64,000 nt of DNA from Xylanibacter muris (GTDB lineage: Bacteria; Bacteroidota; Bacteroidia; Bacteroidales; Bacteroidaceae), in contig NZ_JABKKF010000003.1 of NCBI RefSeq assembly GCF_013166605.1, forward strand, positions 124,001-188,000. Reading direction: 5' to 3'. Shown here in pieces: positions 8,213 to 17,021 of the stretch; position 1 is the first letter of the stretch; each line of letters starts with the position of its first letter. Below the pieces are notes generated by a model. It was not told where the DNA came from. It ran no database searches and saw only the letters and a list, made by a program, of their open reading frames with translations. The position numbers and the translations under genes were made by a program.

Positions 8213-8262
8213 CATGTTGGATTTCATCCAACATGGATATACATGCTTTTGGCACGTGACTG
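8213..8262. repeat. Hairpin and REP-like half site
   Basis: CATGTTGGAT (8213-8222) and ATCCAACATG (8226-8235) form a perfect 10-bp hairpin with a 3-base loop. Directly after it, 8241-8259 reads ACATGCTTTTGGCACGTGA, a half of the REP-like sequence found whole at 10055-10176. It lies downstream of the MATE gene (which runs on the - strand) and could help end its transcript. Confidence 0.4.
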
Positions 8263-8359
8263 ACGGGAAAATAATGGTAACATTATAACATCGCAGATTT
8301 GTAATGTCCACATCCTCTTCCATAATCTCCCCTTGGGGAGTCGGAAGGGATATTTTACA

Positions 8360-9727
8360 TCACAAAGCCTTCAACTCCCTTATCCTTTTCCTTATGCGGG
8401 CAATCAACAGAAAGGCTGCCACGGAAAGGCCGATGATAAAGCCACAATAAAGACCGGCCGGCCCCATGCCAACCACAAACGCAAGCAGATAGCCGACAGG
8501 AATGTTGAGCAACCAATATGCCACAACCGCAATAGGCATGATTATCCTGACATCCTGTATGCCACGAAGCACTCCCACAGACACATTCTGCAATCCGTCG
8601 GAAAGCTGGAAAAAAGCAGTAAAAACAAACAGGACCGCAGCAATGTCGATAACCTCCGCATTGGATGTGAACAAGGAGGGAATAAAACGGCTGAAGGCAA
8701 TAAATACCACAGCGGCAAAGGCATTCCATGCCAAAACAAGATGATATGAGGCATTGACAGCCAGCGACAGCCGTTCGAAATCGCGCTGGCCATAACAATG
8801 TGAGGTACGGATGGTGGTGGCGGCACCTATAGAAAGCACAATCATAAAAGCACTGTTGCTGAGCGTGCCGGCTATCTGGTTGGCACTCATGGCAACCTTG
8901 CCGAACCATCCCATCATAATGCTCGTCCCGATGAATGCGGACGACTCAAGAAACATCTGTGCCGAAATGGGCAGTCCCATGTGCAACAACCGCCTTACGG
9001 AACTGGCGGAGAAATTACGCATGGCAAAATATCTCATATAACCGCGATACCGTGAGTGGGCGATAAAATATCCCACCATAAGGAAAGCCGAGATTACGCG
9101 CGCAAGAAAAGTGCCGAGGCCGGCTCCCTCCACGCCCATCTCCGCAAACCCCATGTTACCATAGATAAATATCCAGTTGAATACACAGTTTAAGACATTG
9201 GCTATAATCGTGACGAGAAGCTCTGCCTTTGTATTGCCGACCCCCTCAAGGAATTGCTTGAAAGCAAAAAACAACATTATGAACGGCATGCTCATAAGAA
9301 GCATGCGGTAGTAGGGAATGGCCATGTCGACAACATCAACCGGCTGTCCCATACGGTACATCAGCGGGATAAAGGCATACTGAACCACCGACACTATCAC
9401 ACCGAGCAGCACATAGAACGCTATGCCGTTCTGAAGCAATACGGCCGAACGCCTGTGCTTGCCCTGGACATAACATTCACCGACAAGGGGAGTCAGTCCG
9501 AGCGCCACACCGATTGAAGTGAGAAACAGTATCGTGAACACAGATCCGCCAAACGACACGGCGGCGAGGGGCTCGGGAGCGCTGCCGCCATAGTGGCCAA
9601 CCATAAGGTTGTCGGCAACCTGGGTAAGTATCTGCCCCAACTGTGTCAGCACGACAGGCAATGCCAGCATCAGGTTCTGACGATACTGATCCTTGTATTT
9701 CGCAAAGAAAGAAGTAATTGACCGCAT
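8360..9727 (-). CDS. MATE family multidrug exporter
   Basis: A 455-residue inner-membrane transporter with about twelve membrane segments. The start 'LALPVVLTQLGQILTQVADNLMVGHYGG' pattern and the matching second half ('LHMGLPISAQMFLESSAFIGTSIMMGWFG', described by its ends) show the two six-helix bundles of the MATE (NorM-like) fold. Such proteins expel cationic drugs and other toxic compounds using sodium or proton gradients. It is a single-gene unit; a -7 box (TAACTTTGC) reads leftwards at 9795-9803. Length is normal for the family. The substrate cannot be told from sequence. Confidence 0.92.
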   Translation of the reverse strand: MRSITSFFAKYKDQYRQNLMLALPVVLTQLGQILTQVADNLMVGHYGGSAPEPLAAVSFGGSVFTILFLTSIGVALGLTPLVGECYVQGKHRRSAVLLQNGIAFYVLLGVIVSVVQYAFIPLMYRMGQPVDVVDMAIPYYRMLLMSMPFIMLFFAFKQFLEGVGNTKAELLVTIIANVLNCVFNWIFIYGNMGFAEMGVEGAGLGTFLARVISAFLMVGYFIAHSRYRGYMRYFAMRNFSASSVRRLLHMGLPISAQMFLESSAFIGTSIMMGWFGKVAMSANQIAGTLSNSAFMIVLSIGAATTIRTSHCYGQRDFERLSLAVNASYHLVLAWNAFAAVVFIAFSRFIPSLFTSNAEVIDIAAVLFVFTAFFQLSDGLQNVSVGVLRGIQDVRIIMPIAVVAYWLLNIPVGYLLAFVVGMGPAGLYCGFIIGLSVAAFLLIARIRKRIRELKAL

Positions 9728-10241
9728 ATTTTCTTTTCACCTTGATTTAATAAGTCTGTATACCGCAACCATGCCTACAGACACCGAACAGTCTGCAAAG
9801 TTAGCACAAAATGCCGAGAAATAAGAATCCGGGCATAGTAATCAGCCGCAAACCCATGTCAGCAAAACAATATCCATATAGATTAGATAACCCTGACTGA
9901 AAAAACACGGCATCAAAATACTTATTCCAAATAACGTACATCATTGAAATAGAAAAATATCAAAGAATGGTTGGAATCTGAGGTGACATTGAAGAGACAA
10001 ATCCAACGGTTTCGATAACAGAATCAGACGTTTATGAAAATGCACACCCAAAAAGTAGGGACGTGCTTTTGGCATGTGTCAGGAGAAAAACAACCACACA
10101 TTGATTTATTCTACAAACAGAATTTATTCATTGGAAAGTGATTCCCGTTTGACACGTGCCAAAGGCACGTCCCTACCCAGAAAAAGGACAGGATGAAATA
10201 CTAAATTTACATCTTATTAATTAATAATACAATAAATTCGT
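9728..10241. other. Intergenic region between MATE and integrase genes
   Basis: About 510 bases with no coding signal. It holds the MATE promoter (-7 at 9795-9803, - strand) and the inverted REP-like pair at 10055-10176. The last 60 bases before the integrase are AT-rich. Confidence 0.6.
10055..10176. repeat. REPIN-like inverted pair
   Basis: A 27-base sequence at 10055-10081 (GTAGGGACGTGC...GTGTCA) recurs inverted at 10150-10176 with two mismatches; the pair spans 122 bases. Each half is itself palindromic around the GTGCC..GGCAC core. Related halves occur at 8241-8259 and at 52797-52882. This is the layout of REPIN elements, which are moved by RAYT transposases; no RAYT gene is in the window. 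Confidence 0.6.
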
Positions 10242-11450
10242 ATGACAACACTAAAAATGAAAATCCGCCTTTGCCCTGTCAAAGACAGGGAAGGCACATT
10301 ATGCTATCAGTTGACCCACAAACGCAAGACAAGGCTCATACCCACGGACTACCGTATAATGAAAGACGAATGGGATGAAGTGAAATCAGACATAATAATA
10401 CCCAACGGCAACAACCGACGGAACATGCTTATACTGATAAGAGACAAGACACGATGGGAAATGACACAGATGGAGCGCATAATAAGGCAGTCCGTTGCAG
10501 ATTATCCGCAGATTTCCGCCGATTCACTCACAACATCACTTAAACAAGTCAAACCATGCCTGAGCGTAATGGCTTTTACACGCCACATAATAGAAAAGAA
10601 ATACAGAATGGGGAAAATACGCACTGCCGAGACTTATCTCTCGACACTCAACAGCTTCACACATTTCAGACATGGTGAGGATTTATGCTTCTGCTCGCTC
10701 GACACCGACACGATAGACATGTATGAGACTTACATGAAAACCAATGGGCTGACACACAACACGCGCTCATTCTATCTCCGTATACTGAGGGCAATATACA
10801 ACATGGCAGTGGAAAACGGACTTGCAGACATGTCACCGTCGCCATTCAGACATATATGCACAGGAATGGAAAAAACAACACGGAGAGCCGTGTCACTGTC
10901 ATATATAAAGAGGATAAAGGCAACGGATTGCCACAAAAAACCATATATGGAACTTGCACGCGACATGTTCATGTTCTCGTTCTATACCCGCGGAATGGCA
11001 TTCGTAGACATGGCTTATCTCAAGAAAACAGACCTCAAAGACGGTATCCTGACATACCACAGAAAAAAAACAGGACAGAAACTATGCATAAAGTGGAACA
11101 GACAAATGAAAGAAATAACAGACCGCTATTCACAGGCAACGGCATCTACAGAATATATGCTGCCGATAATAACACGAAACGACAACGAACGACAACAATA
11201 CAGAAACGCACAACGACTGATTAACGGGAAACTGAAAACAATAGGAAAAATGGCAGGACTTCCAATACCGCTAACCCTATATGTATCCCGCCACTCGTGG
11301 GCAAGCATAGCAAAAGCAATGAACACACCGGTAGGGATAATCAGCGAGGCACTCGGACACAGTTCTGAGAAAACCACACTGACCTATCTTTCCACTCTCG
11401 ACACGTCTGCCGTAGACATGGTAAATCAAAAAATACTCGAAAAATTATAA
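10242..11450 (+). CDS. Tyrosine site-specific recombinase
   Basis: A 402-residue phage-integrase-type recombinase. Residues about 1-100 are the Arm/DUF-like N-terminal domain of Bacteroidetes integrases, about 110-215 the SAM-like core-binding domain, and 220-400 the catalytic domain. Catalytic residues are visible: Arg250 (YTRGM), Arg350 and His351 with Ser-Trp (RHSW), His373 (GHSS) and the nucleophile Tyr382 (TLTYL). It lies directly beside a 205-base segment bounded by 25-bp inverted repeats, so it most probably flips that promoter, as the tyrosine recombinases next to Bacteroides capsule loci do. The neighbouring antiterminator gene supports this. Confidence 0.9.
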   Translation: MTTLKMKIRLCPVKDREGTLCYQLTHKRKTRLIPTDYRIMKDEWDEVKSDIIIPNGNNRRNMLILIRDKTRWEMTQMERIIRQSVADYPQISADSLTTSLKQVKPCLSVMAFTRHIIEKKYRMGKIRTAETYLSTLNSFTHFRHGEDLCFCSLDTDTIDMYETYMKTNGLTHNTRSFYLRILRAIYNMAVENGLADMSPSPFRHICTGMEKTTRRAVSLSYIKRIKATDCHKKPYMELARDMFMFSFYTRGMAFVDMAYLKKTDLKDGILTYHRKKTGQKLCIKWNRQMKEITDRYSQATASTEYMLPIITRNDNERQQYRNAQRLINGKLKTIGKMAGLPIPLTLYVSRHSWASIAKAMNTPVGIISEALGHSSEKTTLTYLSTLDTSAVDMVNQKILEKL

Positions 11451-11458
11451 TGAATCCA

Positions 11459-11663
11459 TCTTGTGGGACAAGAGGGATTGGAAACACTTTATTCTCAGTC
11501 TGTTGACGGATATCTCAAAACCTCACTGTTAAAAATAGCTAAGGATTCTATAAGTCTGTAATTTACAAGATTTATTTATGTACCTTTGCATGTTGAAAAG
11601 ATAAATAATGACAGTATAGAGGAATAGTATTGTTGAAATTCCAATCCCTCTTGTCCCACAAGA
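11459..11663 (+). promoter_or_regulatory. Invertible promoter with 25-bp inverted repeats
   Basis: The 25 bases at 11459-11483 (TCTTGTGGGACAAGAGG...) are repeated as an exact inverse at 11639-11663. They enclose 155 bases containing a -7 box TACCTTTGC at 11581-11589; the -33 part is weak (TCTG near 11555). In this orientation the promoter reads towards the UpxY-like gene, so the locus is in the ON state. Inside each repeat CTTGT and ACAAG form a smaller palindrome, a likely recombinase core site. The integrase gene ends 9 bases before the left repeat. Confidence 0.8.
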
Positions 11664-11949
11664 GAGATTATTCTGACGTTCAATTGCAAAAAAGAATGGG
11701 ATTCAACATGGATTTCCTGATATACAGGACAAATCAGTGGCATTGTATGAACAGGAGTAATAAATACCCGCTTGCCAATATATACAAAAGCGGAAAATGC
11801 CATAGAGACAGAGTACGACCCTCCGCACTTTTCTGCTGGTGACTCTCTGTTTGTCGGACCGCAGACACCGACCATGCACCCGGAACCGTAATGGTGACCG
11901 GGGAAAGAGTGCATTAACAGAGCCACAACACCGTCAAACCTTTTTCATA

Positions 11950-12936
11950 ATGTGCTTTTCCGATATCCATACATCCATACAGCCGGAAAACAGTTATGAC
12001 TGTGTTCAAGAGGCAACAGGGGAATGGCATGTGCTGCACGTTTGGCCACAACAGCAGGAACGCATCAACAGACAGATTCTATCGTATAAAGACTATAAAT
12101 TCAAGACATTCATACCAAAACAGAAAAAGAGATCTCCCGACACAGGAAAGTATCACGAACAGGCTTCCGCACTGTTGCCCGACCTTATATTCATACTCGG
12201 AGAATATCAGGCTATCAATAACTTTATATACGAGAAATCCATCTCGTGCAGTTTCTATCGCGAGAAATTCAGCCGCAACCCTATAATAGTGCCCACGGAA
12301 CAGATGGAACGGTTCAGGAAATACTATGAGTTTACAAGCGAAGAAGTGATAGTGTTTAAAAAGAAATACAGTTATTTCGCAAACAAGGATATAATAAGGA
12401 TGGTGTCCGGCCCGCTCAAGGGATTTGAAGGACGCATATATCAGGTCGGGAAAAACTACAAACTTGTATATGGCATAGGTGAACTTGCCCTGGGTATATC
12501 CGACATCGCCCGACACGCATTCATTTATATGGGAAAGACATTGCCCGATAAAAACAGCAAGGTAAGCCTGACGGAACAATACTACGGAATGATAAGCCGC
12601 AAGGCAATGCTGCCGGTGGAAGACAATACGAAAACCGAATATATAATGCGTGATTTCGAGAGATGGCTGATGGGAGCGCAGTCGTACATGCCTGAAGACC
12701 CGGAAACTGCCGCAACAATATGCTGCACCTTATTGAAGGTTATTGCTGATTTCAAAAGCAGACCCGATTTGCCGGAAGACATGGACTCATGCCGTCTGAA
12801 AAGAATTGTATCTGATGTGGACACTTATCTGCATGAGGCTGCCGTATGCAGGGAATACGCCCAAAAGGCATACGCAAAGCTGCGCCGCCGCTCCATATAC
12901 AGTCCGGAAGGGACATATCCGCTGACACCTCTATAA
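11950..12936 (+). CDS. UpxY-like NusG-family transcription antiterminator
   Basis: A 328-residue protein from ATG 11950 (the frame is open further upstream but unlike the family). 'EWHVLHVWPQQQERINRQIL' begins the NusG N-terminal domain (about 25-125). A KOW-type segment follows at about 150-205 ('VSGPLKGFEGRIYQVGKNYK'). Specialised NusG paralogues of this kind (UpxY) open Bacteroides capsule operons and prevent early termination in the 5' leader. The long C-terminal part (205-328) is unusual. The invertible promoter at 11459-11663 drives it, with a leader of about 350 bases. It is followed after 7 bases by a gene of unknown function. Confidence 0.82.
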   Translation: MCFSDIHTSIQPENSYDCVQEATGEWHVLHVWPQQQERINRQILSYKDYKFKTFIPKQKKRSPDTGKYHEQASALLPDLIFILGEYQAINNFIYEKSISCSFYREKFSRNPIIVPTEQMERFRKYYEFTSEEVIVFKKKYSYFANKDIIRMVSGPLKGFEGRIYQVGKNYKLVYGIGELALGISDIARHAFIYMGKTLPDKNSKVSLTEQYYGMISRKAMLPVEDNTKTEYIMRDFERWLMGAQSYMPEDPETAATICCTLLKVIADFKSRPDLPEDMDSCRLKRIVSDVDTYLHEAAVCREYAQKAYAKLRRRSIYSPEGTYPLTPL

Positions 12937-12943
12937 ACGCCTT

Positions 12944-13801
12944 ATGACACAAGACTCATACATTACAACGACATACTCGGACAGCGAACTGCACGACATC
13001 GTCTGCGATTATCTGATAATGCAGGAAGACCGTTTCACTTTCTGCGGCATCTGCAACCACATTTTCTGCCATGCCCGCAACGATGACCGCACAAGCGGAT
13101 GCGTATGCCCGCAAACAGACAATCCACTTACCGCGGAAGAGCAGGCACGCGTGAAAGACGTGTTATGGAAGATGCTGGGCACCAACGATATATATATCGC
13201 AGATGCTGACGCGGCAGAAAAAGAGCATGATCTTTTCAACAGTGTGTTTTGCCGGACATATCCTGACGGATACGCAGAAGACATCGTGTCTGCCGACAGC
13301 GGACACAACTATGTGCAGGCCCCGGCAGCACACCGCACGGTGTCGCTGTCTGAATGCAACGAAGACCTTGCCGATGCCATAGACAGATGCTTCATAATCC
13401 CACGCTCCGCCTGTGACCTGCACACAATAACGCAAAACATCACGGCTTTCTTCCGCAATCTTGAATCGGAATACTACATAGACCGTATAAGGGCTGTCAG
13501 AAACCACGCACAGGCATTAGTATACACTCTCGACTGCACGGCATGGCATTACCATACTGAAGCCCATGCCTCCGTTGCCACGGGCATCTGCGACACAGAC
13601 TATATATGCCGCTTCGCCGGCCGTGAGCTTCTGAGAATCATGGCTTCTCCGGACACTCCGGAAGACGTGCGCCAATACATCATACACGAATCCGGACGCC
13701 TTCTCTCCCACCCCTCATTCGCACGCCACAACTTCTTCGACATAAGGAAGTTCGCCACAGAAGTGAGAAACAAGAAAAAAAACGTGCTGGAGACGGTGTG
13801 A
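12944..13801 (+). CDS. Unknown protein in operon with the antiterminator
   Basis: A 285-residue soluble protein with no family I recognise. It has no signal peptide or membrane segment. An early cysteine-rich stretch ('FCGICNHIFCHARNDDRTS', Cys at about 26-42) may bind metal. The C-terminal part is alpha-helical. It starts 7 bases after the UpxY-like gene, so the two are co-expressed under the invertible promoter. In Bacteroides the second gene of such loci is upxZ, an inhibitor of other UpxY proteins. This protein is longer than UpxZ and I see no clear similarity, so an analogous role is only a guess. Confidence 0.6.
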   Translation: MTQDSYITTTYSDSELHDIVCDYLIMQEDRFTFCGICNHIFCHARNDDRTSGCVCPQTDNPLTAEEQARVKDVLWKMLGTNDIYIADADAAEKEHDLFNSVFCRTYPDGYAEDIVSADSGHNYVQAPAAHRTVSLSECNEDLADAIDRCFIIPRSACDLHTITQNITAFFRNLESEYYIDRIRAVRNHAQALVYTLDCTAWHYHTEAHASVATGICDTDYICRFAGRELLRIMASPDTPEDVRQYIIHESGRLLSHPSFARHNFFDIRKFATEVRNKKKNVLETV

Positions 13802-13862
13802 GCCTGTATCGGCCTCAGATTCGGAATTAGCAGCCTCAAATCCATCAAAATTCAGTTTATAT

Positions 13863-13893
13863 TTTGCAATCTGAATAAAAAACACTACTTTTG
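13863..13893 (+). promoter_or_regulatory. Promoter of the three-gene ATPase operon
   Basis: TTTG at 13863-13866 and TACTTTTG at 13886-13893 are separated by exactly 19 bases. A leader of about 100 bases precedes the ATPase gene, so the operon has its own promoter, separate from the phase-variable one. Confidence 0.65.
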
Positions 13894-14000
13894 TGTCTGT
13901 ATTTATAAGATTTACAAAGCGTTTCTTTTCCGAAGGACTCAAGTCTTTGTAATAATTATACGACTATACAAAAGTATCTTGACAAGAGTATCATTTTTAT

Positions 14001-15332
14001 ATGAGCAAATATATATATTCATTACACGATTTTCATGCAGTAAGAAAAGCTGTCATAAAAATCGATGGCATCACAGTAATCTCTGGTGAGAACGGCTGCG
14101 GTAAAAGCACTTTGTCCAAATGGCTGTACTACATTGTAAACGGAGCCGGAAATCTTGATCTATATATATATAACTCTTTGATATATAACATATCCGATAT
14201 GATACGCCGCCTTAATATGGTGAGACGTGAGATGGAAAGGTTCAACCGAAATGATAACTTTAAAATATTCCATGACGGTGAAACAAGACTTCACCGTCTC
14301 TTAGGTGACGACAGTCAGGAGAATATTGACAGTGCAATAACAGTATTTGAAGCGATTCTCGACAAATTTATAAGTATATTGGCCGATTACCTTAAACACC
14401 GTCCGTCGGAGGTTGTGAAAGAACGCTTACTAAGATATTTGAACATAGACATACAAGACAACGAATATATAGATGAGAAACTTGAAGAATTTGCCTATCA
14501 GCAAATGGAACAGATAAGAGAACTTGTCAACAACTATATAAAAAACAAGAACGAACGGAACAAAACAATTTTCTTTTCACGCATACAATCAGAATATGCA
14601 ATAAAAGACAAAGCACCGATAAACATCCAGCTCGAAGAAGAAGGAGTAAAACTCTTTAAGAAAAACAATACAGGAACACTATTCAATTTACATAAGGCTA
14701 TCTACGTAGACACTCCTATGGCCATTTCCGAAGAAATTGCCTACGACAACAAGTTTTGGGAGAACCTTCAGGATCTGATGATGTATCCGAAAGAGAATCA
14801 TGAACCGTCTGCAGCATCACTCAAAATAGAACGTCGGATAAGCAAGCTTATCAAAGGACAAGTAAAGATAAGTAAAGATGATTTTAATCAGGATGAATTA
14901 CATTATATCCGCGAAGACGGACTTGACATCAAACTTGATGATGTAGCTACAGGACTGAAATCGTTCTCATATATACAAAGACTTCTTGAAAACGGTTATC
15001 TGAACGATACGACCCTTCTACTTATAGACGAACCGGAAGCACATCTGCATCCGCAATGGATTGTGGAATTTGCACGCCTGCTGGTATTGCTGAACAAGGA
15101 ATTAGGAGTGAAAATAATGATTGCAAGCCATAATCCGGACATGGTTGCTGCAATACAGTCTATAGCAAGAAAAGAAAACACACTCGACACCACAAGATTC
15201 TATATTGCAGAAAAAGCGGAAACTCCATACACATACTCATACCGTGATTTGGCACATGAGATAGAAGATATATTCAAATCATTCAACATAGCATACGAGC
15301 GGATAGAGCAATATGGAACCACTGGCATTTGA
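14001..15332 (+). CDS. AAA/ABC-type ATPase of a putative defence operon
   Basis: A 443-residue ATPase of the OLD/RecF-like ABC class. Walker A is GENGCGKST at residues 29-37. Walker B is LLIDEPEAH with Asp343 and Glu344, followed by the 'ASHNPDM' switch region. The middle (about 80-320) is helical and replaces the long coiled coil of SMC proteins. ATPases like this act as sensors or motors in many anti-phage systems (Septu, Gabija, retron and PARIS types). No nuclease (Toprim) domain follows, so the effector should be another gene. The next gene starts 20 bases before this one stops, a sign of tight coupling. Confidence 0.85.
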   Translation: MSKYIYSLHDFHAVRKAVIKIDGITVISGENGCGKSTLSKWLYYIVNGAGNLDLYIYNSLIYNISDMIRRLNMVRREMERFNRNDNFKIFHDGETRLHRLLGDDSQENIDSAITVFEAILDKFISILADYLKHRPSEVVKERLLRYLNIDIQDNEYIDEKLEEFAYQQMEQIRELVNNYIKNKNERNKTIFFSRIQSEYAIKDKAPINIQLEEEGVKLFKKNNTGTLFNLHKAIYVDTPMAISEEIAYDNKFWENLQDLMMYPKENHEPSAASLKIERRISKLIKGQVKISKDDFNQDELHYIREDGLDIKLDDVATGLKSFSYIQRLLENGYLNDTTLLLIDEPEAHLHPQWIVEFARLLVLLNKELGVKIMIASHNPDMVAAIQSIARKENTLDTTRFYIAEKAETPYTYSYRDLAHEIEDIFKSFNIAYERIEQYGTTGI

Positions 15333-16143
15333 CAACGGCATTATCATAAATCATAAATTCTACAGACATTGCGGCAAGACTTTGGATACAGTGTCAAAGA
15401 AAGACTATCCCGATGAAGAGTTTTTCGATAAAAGCATCCTATGCCTCGACATGGATGCTTTTGAGACACAAACACACAAAGGAAGCAAAGAGCATACAGT
15501 AGATGCCATAATTGGCATAAAAGATTTTTCTAATAACAAATTCCACAGCCACAGACTGTTGCTCATAGAGCTGCGTATTGATTTCGAAAGCGAAAAAAGA
15601 CTGTCAAAAACTGAGTTGGAGAAGAAAGTATGCCATACAAAGGAACTGCTCGGCAACGACATCGCAATAAATAAAATCAGTTTTTTCGTTTTCAAGCAAG
15701 ATATAATAAACCGTGTAATAAACTGGTTTAACAACAAATCACAGGAAGGTGGAAATCTGAAATTCTGCAAACCAATATCGACAAAAGAGTTTGGAACATT
15801 AATAAAATCAGAAAACAGCTTTCCTTATGTTCCTATTACAGACCTGAAATCATTGGAAAAGACTTTACTCAGCTTCCTTGAACAAAAAGACTATTCCAAA
15901 TTCATAAACCAAACGGAATACTGGCTGAAAGAAGCTGCCAGGTTCAAACGGCAATACAACAACGAGGAACATCGCCTTATCATGGAAGTCATAACCGGAC
16001 TATGGCGCAAATTCCGCACCTCATCCCCAATCCTCTCCGATGATGAGAGTATTGATACAGAGATACTTGAAGAGGATTATGAAGCGTTGACGAAGATTAC
16101 TAACATGCTTGACAACAGGAATAAACCACAATCCAGACATTGA
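15313..16143 (+). CDS. Unknown protein, possible PD-(D/E)xK-like nuclease
   Basis: A 276-residue soluble protein. I do not recognise a family. Residues 62-90 read as 'TVDAIIGIKDF', then 'HRLLLIELRIDF': an Asp (64) on a strand followed by Glu86-x-Arg88 at the end of a hydrophobic strand resembles the core of PD-(D/E)xK nucleases, with Arg in place of the usual Lys. This match is weak. The C-terminal half is helical. The gene overlaps both neighbours (20 bases upstream, 4 downstream), so the three proteins are probably made in fixed ratio and may form a complex. Effector of the operon is the likely role. Confidence 0.6.
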   Translation: MEPLAFDNGIIINHKFYRHCGKTLDTVSKKDYPDEEFFDKSILCLDMDAFETQTHKGSKEHTVDAIIGIKDFSNNKFHSHRLLLIELRIDFESEKRLSKTELEKKVCHTKELLGNDIAINKISFFVFKQDIINRVINWFNNKSQEGGNLKFCKPISTKEFGTLIKSENSFPYVPITDLKSLEKTLLSFLEQKDYSKFINQTEYWLKEAARFKRQYNNEEHRLIMEVITGLWRKFRTSSPILSDDESIDTEILEEDYEALTKITNMLDNRNKPQSRH

Positions 16144-17021
16144 TGAAAAAGAAAGAAACGATTGTCTGCTACTGCCACTCATGCAAGCATGACACACGTC
16201 ATGAAATACTATTCACCGAGAACATGCACAATAGCGATGATGACTATTGGTGGACATGCGACTATTCCATAACAAAATGCTGCGGATGCGGTGACATTAC
16301 ATTTCTCACGGAAACGACAGAGGAAGGCGATATAGAATATGATGAGAACGGCAACAATTATATACCGACAAAATACAAGACATATCCGTTCTCACCGCAA
16401 AAAGTGGCCGGACTATCTGATTTATGGTATGTTCCTAACACGATATCAACAGTATACAGAGAAACGATAAAGGCCTTTAACAATGACTGTCATCTATTGG
16501 CCGCAACCGGATTCAGAATGATTATAGAGGCCGTATGCACAGAAAACAACATACAAGGCAAGACTCTTGAAGTAAAGATAAACAATCTCTGTAAAAACGA
16601 CATCATAACAAAACACGACAGAGACCGCCTGCACTCCATACGCTTCATGGGAAACGACTCTGTCCATCAAATGAAAGTGGCTGATATAAACGCACTGCTC
16701 TTAGTGAAAGAAATAATAGATATCATGCTCAAGAATATCTATATACTTGCCAAAAAGTGCAGCCACATACTTGAAGGCCCTATCACCACTTTCGAGGATT
16801 TCTGCTGCCTGCTTGACGAAGGGCTGCGTACACGCAAAATAGGCGACACCGACATTCTAAAAAACCTTCTTCCGCAAGACAGGAGGCTTATAAAAGAGGA
16901 CCGGAGTAATTTTGAGATAATCCTCAAAGAAAAGATTGCAGAAGGGAAATATACAAAACTCTCTTTATGCCCTACGCCACTACAGGGAAAGAATCAGCAA
17001 TATAAGGTGGAGAGCATATAA
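16140..17021 (+). CDS. Zinc-ribbon protein with DUF4145-like domain
   Basis: A 293-residue protein. Residues 10-55 carry two CxxC pairs (CHSC and CCGC), a likely zinc ribbon. Residues about 105-205 fit DUF4145 ('RETIKAFNNDCHLLAATGF', then 'IIEAVCTENN', 'DRDRLHSIRFMGNDSVHQ', 'LLLVKEIID'). DUF4145 domains are common beside restriction enzymes and in defence loci and may bind nucleic acid or nucleotides; the function is not settled. It overlaps the previous gene by 4 bases and closes the operon. An ATG at 16143 is an equally good start. Confidence 0.72.
   Translation: MMKKKETIVCYCHSCKHDTRHEILFTENMHNSDDDYWWTCDYSITKCCGCGDITFLTETTEEGDIEYDENGNNYIPTKYKTYPFSPQKVAGLSDLWYVPNTISTVYRETIKAFNNDCHLLAATGFRMIIEAVCTENNIQGKTLEVKINNLCKNDIITKHDRDRLHSIRFMGNDSVHQMKVADINALLLVKEIIDIMLKNIYILAKKCSHILEGPITTFEDFCCLLDEGLRTRKIGDTDILKNLLPQDRRLIKEDRSNFEIILKEKIAEGKYTKLSLCPTPLQGKNQQYKVESI

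Noticed and set aside
11630..11842. A 70-codon open frame crossing the right inverted repeat
   Set aside because: It lies in the leader of the antiterminator gene, has no protein-like pattern and would be split by promoter inversion.
10242..17021. A complete integrative conjugative element around the recombinase
   Set aside because: No relaxase, Tra genes or direct-repeat att sites were found; the inverted repeats fit a promoter switch better.
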